A stretch of 64,000 bases of DNA, from NCBI GenBank assembly GCA_034509925.1, contig CM067537.1, forward strand, positions 5,985,001 to 6,049,000. The letters run 5' to 3'. The position numbers and the translations under genes are program-made. Positions within the stretch are counted from its first letter, which is position 1. Each line of letters starts with the position of its first letter. Source of the stretch: Hirudinaria manillensis. Lineage: Eukaryota > Annelida > Clitellata > Hirudinida > Hirudinidae. Shown one piece after another: positions 40,401-46,400 of this stretch. Below the pieces are notes generated by a model. That model saw only the letters and a list, made by a program, of their open reading frames with translations. It did no database searches and had not been told where the DNA came from.

Positions 40401-43400
40401 ACGTACGTAAATGAATGCGAAATGAGAGAATTTTCGTGCAAGATACAACAAGAAATAACCGTCCAATCGTACGAGATTTGCGATGGTTCGTCTGACATGT
40501 TTTACTGCAACAGAATATTATTCTTGTCAGATTCGTTGCTTACAAAAAATGTAATCGTAAATATATAGAGTCAAGTCTCGCTACTATGCCACCCCTCGGG
40601 GCCGAGCAAAAGTGGCCTAGTAGCGGAGTGACATAGTAGTGAGGTTTGATTGTATCAAGATATATGAAAATCTGAAACTAAATATTCAAATCATCAAATA
40701 AAACCCAATAAATCCTAAAATAAAGAACTAAAAATTTCATAAAGATTTCTTCGAGGAAATTTGCGACGGTCAAAAGCCATTGGACGATCCAAAGACCAAG
40801 AAACCACTCGACTGCTTGGTGTCCAAACGCTGTCCAAAGAATAGTTACTGCCATGTTTCTGGACATGTGGCAAGGTGCTGCCCTGAGGAAAGTCAGTGTA
40901 ATAATATAATATAACATAACGTAATATAATATAATATAATATAATATAATATAATATAATATAATATAATATAATATAATATAATATAATATAATATAAT
41001 ATAATATAATATAATATAATATAATATAATATAATATAATATAATATAATATAATATAATATAATATAATAATATAATATAATATAATATAATATAATAT
41101 AATATAATATAATATAATATAATATAATATAATATAATATAATATAATATAATATAATATAATATAATATAATATAATATAATATAATATAATATAATAT
41201 AATATAATATAATATAATATAATATAATATTGATAGAAACTCTTGAGCGAGCGTTCTGACAGGGATCTTCAGAGGAATGGCCCCCTCTACGAGTGTTTCG
41301 GCCCTGAATCCTGACACTCTCGGGGGCTGGGCCGCATCCGTTGATCAAGCGGATGTCCCTGCCAGATACTTTCTTCCGGTAACCAGACAACGACTTCCGA
41401 CAAACAAACAATACTCGCACCGCCATTTTACGAAAAATTCCGCGAGGGCTCCGCCGTCCGAAAAACCGTCAAAGTCGCCACTGCGGCACTTCTTATATCA
41501 CTTTGGTGTGAATGCCGTCCGGGGTGTCTCTTTCCTGGTCTTACACTGGAGTCCCTGTTTTGGTGGAGTGGACAGGGACGACTAGCCTCGCCGTGTCTGA
41601 GGCTTACTTTCGGTCCTTCGTTGTCCAGATCCAGTGAGAAGCCGATTCTGCGGACTCGGCTATTTTCTGGACGAACTGTTTGGTTTGCCTGTTTGAAAGG
41701 CCTATCTTCCTGAGAAAGGCGTATGTAGACTTGCCTACCAGCCCTCTCGCTCCGACTTCTATTGGCAACACACGGGCGCTATAACCTTTCCCCTCTAAAT
41801 CCATCCTCAGCTCTTCATAACGGTCGCTCTTCAGAGCATTGCTGACATCAATTCGGTCCTCCCATGGGACCGTCAGCTCTACCATAATGACGGAATCGGT
41901 TGCTGCCGACGCCAGCACCAGATCAGGCCGCTTGCCGCTCTCTTGTAGCACCTGGTGGTAGTGCCTTTCTCCCTGCAGGTCTGCCGCAACTGTCCAGTCT
42001 TTGGCTGTGGACAGCAAGTCCCTCCTTTGGGCCATGTTCCTTTTGCGGTGCTGTGTTGAGCCCTCTCTTAAGAAGTACATTCTTCTTGGTGCCGTGATTT
42101 CTCGGGCATTTGCCTGGGAGCATGCCGTCTTAGCTGCCTCGACCACGACCTGCAGGACTTGGTTATGTCGCCAAGTGTAGCGACCGTGAGCAAGGGCGTA
42201 CGTGCATGATGAAAGCACGTGCCGGAGTGACTGTTCACCTCCGCAGAGCTCGCAGCTGGCGTCTTGAACCAACCCCCACTTCTGTAAGTTGGACCCGGAA
42301 GGGAGCACGTCGTAGACCGACCTTATGAGGAATGCCAAGCGGAGGGGAGACTTTTTCCAAATGTCTTTCCATGTGATGGATCTTTGGATGACGTCTTCCC
42401 AGGTTGTCCACTGTCCTTGCTGGCTTTGCTGCACTGCCAGCGCAATCCTTTCGGTCTCCATCTCTCGCCTTCTCTCTTGGATTATCATGGCGGCTTTTGT
42501 CTGCACATTCGCTGTGGACCATCTTGGAAAATGGTTCCATCCGACTCCATGGCGGTCTACCTGCACGGGTCCTCTTTTCTCCTCGAAGGCTAGGATTGCC
42601 TCGGATTCCTCAATTTCTTCCTGGGCTCTAAATTTCCTTCCTGAGCGGAGTTGCGGCATGACGTCGCGGACCCTGCTGTCACTGGAGTTGTTGAGCGACC
42701 ATTGAGTTCTGATTTTGCTGATTTTATATTCTTCAACGATGGATCTGAGGGGCAGCCTCAACCGTGTGCTCCTACTGTACAGGGCGACCGACGACAGCGA
42801 AGGCGGTAATCCGAACCATTTCCTTGTACACCGATTTATTTTCCTTTCCATCTCTTCTACCGACTGCAGGCCTATTTCGTAGATGGTCAATGGCCACAGC
42901 ACTCTTGGTAGCAGGACGAACTGCAGGAGCCAGACTTTGAATCTGCCCTGTAGCGGCGATTCTGCAATCGCTTTCAAACCGTCGGTCATCCTACTGACAG
43001 TGGCTGCCTCCTGGTTTTTGTCGCGGAGGGAGTCGTCGAAAACTCTTCCCAAGCTCTTTACTGGCTCTTCTGAGACCGTCGGAATGCGTTGTCCTCCGGC
43101 GGTGAAGCACACGTCGCTGCGAACTCTCCCTCTTGTGAGAGAAAGACTCCGGGATTTTGCGGGCTTCAGAGCCATGCGACACCATTGGAGTAGATCATTG
43201 AGCTTGTCAAGGGCTCTTTGGACAATCTGCTGCCTGTTTAGAACGATGGTGGTGTCGTCCATGAAAACCTTTACTGAAGGCATAAACACCCCTCTACCCA
43301 AACGCATCTCGGGGATCTCAGCTCCTACTGCATTTAGTACGACTTGAATGGCAAGCACAAACAGCGATGGAGAAATGGCACATCCCATGGCTATGCCGAT

Positions 43401-46400
43401 CTGCAGAGGGATCCAACACGTGGTGCAATCTTTCGTGGAAAAACGCATCACGAAACCGTTGAAGTATTCTTTGAGTACCTCAATTACCGTTCCAGGAACA
43501 TGGTGGATCTCTAACGTCTTCCAGAGGAGTTGATGGGGCACCGATCCATAGGCGTTGGCCAGGTCGAGCCACACGACGTGTAGGCTGAGTTGTTTCCTTT
43601 TTGCATTCTGGATCGCCTCCCATATCATTGCGGTGTGCTCAATGCACCCCGGCACACCTGGAATGCCTCCCTTTTGAACTGCTGTGTCGATGTACTTGTT
43701 TGTTGTCATGAACGTAGCTCGCTCAAGAGTTTCTATCAATATTATATTATATTATATTATAATATAATATAATATAATATAATATAATATAATATAATAT
43801 AATATAATATAATATAATATAATATAATATAATATAATATAATATAATATAATATAATATAATATAATATAATATAATATAATATAATATAATATAAATA
43901 TATATAATATAATATAATATAATATAATATAATATAATATAATATAATATAATATAATATAATATAATATAATATAATATAATATAATATAATATAATAT
44001 AATATAATATAATATAATATAATATAATATAATATAATATAATATAATATAATATAATATAATATAATATAATATAATATAATATAATATAATATATATA
44101 ATATAATATAATATAATATAATATAATATAATATAATATAATATAATATAATATAATATAATATAATATAATATAATATAATATAATATAATATAATATA
44201 ATATAATATAATATAATATAATATAATATAATATAGTATAATCTAGTATTATCATCATAATTGTTGTGTGGAGTTTTGTAGTCATGACTTTTCTTGACAT
44301 GAATTTTAATTAAATTCACCTGATTCACTCACATATTGCTTATGTTCCAGTGCTTGTCCTATTATCGTCTTGTCCTCGAAACGATTTCAAAAATAACTTC
44401 GAGAAAATATTTAATTATTAAATAGTTATTATTAATTAATAATTTTCTGATGAATGAAAGAATTGGAGAATATGATCCAAAAAAAAATTAAATTAAAATC
44501 CGTTTCTAACGTGAATGTGACGACGACGATTGACGACAACGACGATGATGACGTGTATCTTGATGATGATGTTTATCGTGATGATTCTCCCGATGTCCAC
44601 TCACAGACGTCTGCAAATGTCATCCTCTTGGGTCGTTGAATTCATCTTGCAACTACATAAACAAACAATGTCCCTGCAAACCTGGAGTCATCGGCAAAAA
44701 CTGCGACAGATGCAACACCAACTACTGGGGAATCCACAAAATCCAGGACGAAACCCAAGGATGTTTGCGTGAGAGTTTCCCATTTTTATTTGTAATTCAA
44801 TAAAAGCAATGATGATGATGATGTGTAATAATAGCAATAATAAAATAATAATAATAATAATAATAATAACAATGATTAAAATAATATTAATATCCATTAT
44901 CATCGTCATGGTCACCATCAACCCCATAACAATAGGAACAATGATTGTCATTGTTATAATAATCAATATTACATTAATAGACGATGATACATATATAGCA
45001 AATAAATATAAACTGTCATATATACCATATATTTATATATTCTTATATGATATATATTAAATCATACAGAAAATAAATAATTTTCTTAATCTTAAAACCA
45101 GCCTGCAGTTGCAACAAGTTTGGCTCCGAAAGAAGCGACTGCGAGCAGACGTCAGGAAAGTGCATTTGTTTGGAGGGTGTTACCGGACAGAAATGTGATA
45201 AGTGCGCTAATGGAAAGAAACTCAGCAAAGATGGATGCGTTGGTGAGTTGCTGTTGCTGGTGGTGGTGGTGGTGGTGGTGGTGGTGGTGTTGTTGATGAT
45301 GATGATTTAAATGATGAAGGCGATGATGATGATGACGACAACGATGTCGATGGCGGTGATGATAATGTTGATGCTTAAATATTCGCTCTACCAGGTTCAT
45401 CATTAGAAACTATCTTAATAGTAAGCATACCTATAGTAAAAATTTATTTTACAAAAAGTAATCTCTTAGAATATATCAAATGAATAAATGATATTTTTGC
45501 AATTATATTGAGGTATCTATTGAAATACTTTATTTTACCTTTCAATCTTTCGAATTAAATAATTAAATTTATGCAAATTAATCATATTTATGCAAAGATT
45601 TTTAAACACTTCATCTCTTTTTCTTCGCTTACCAGACGAACGCAACAGACGCTCCAAGCCGTGCCCGAGTGAAGTCACGTGCAGGTTCGGGGCAACTTGT
45701 CAGATGACCCCAGAGGGTCCTCAGTGCGTTTGCCCTGACAGTTGCACGGCTTCTGATAGGTTCTTTGCCGACGGGGTTGTTTGCGGAACTGACAACAAAG
45801 TCTACGCCTCAAAGTGTCAATTGGAACTGATGACCTGCAGACTCCAAACGGACATAAAAGTTCTCTCCTACGGTCCATGTCCCGGTTGGAACGTGATTTC
45901 GTTTTTTTTTCTTCAATGACTTTTTGATTTCTGAGGTCGTCTCAAATTCAGGAATAATGTTATTTAGTTATTAATAGATTATTTAGGGGGGTTGCCTTGT
46001 ATTAATGATTTGAGGAGCGAACGATTATTTGGTTAAATCAGTGAGCGACTCAGTGACGGAATGAACGAATGAGTGGAACCATTTGAGAAACATTACTTAG
46101 AAGATAATTAATTTACAATTTGGGTTATACCAAACTTAACAATTTATTTATTTTTATAATAAAAACAATTAAATGTTATTTAAATGTTTAAGAATCTAGA
46201 CCACAGGACGAACCACAAAGGAAACCTCCACAAATAAAATCCAAGCAACCTGGAGACGAAAGTAAATATTTTATTTTAATTTAATTGATTTAAGCGCAAA
46301 TGTTCGATAATCATAAGGAGTCATGTGCCTGTCACCTAGTCAGAGACACTTGCCGACAGTCATTTAGGTAGCGCTAACTTTTAAAGCCAGTAGTGGAATG

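Noticed and set aside
46200-46261. Acceptor at 46199 for the linker exon before LamG
   Set aside because: It gives an in-frame stop; the AG at 46191-46192 keeps phase and an open frame.
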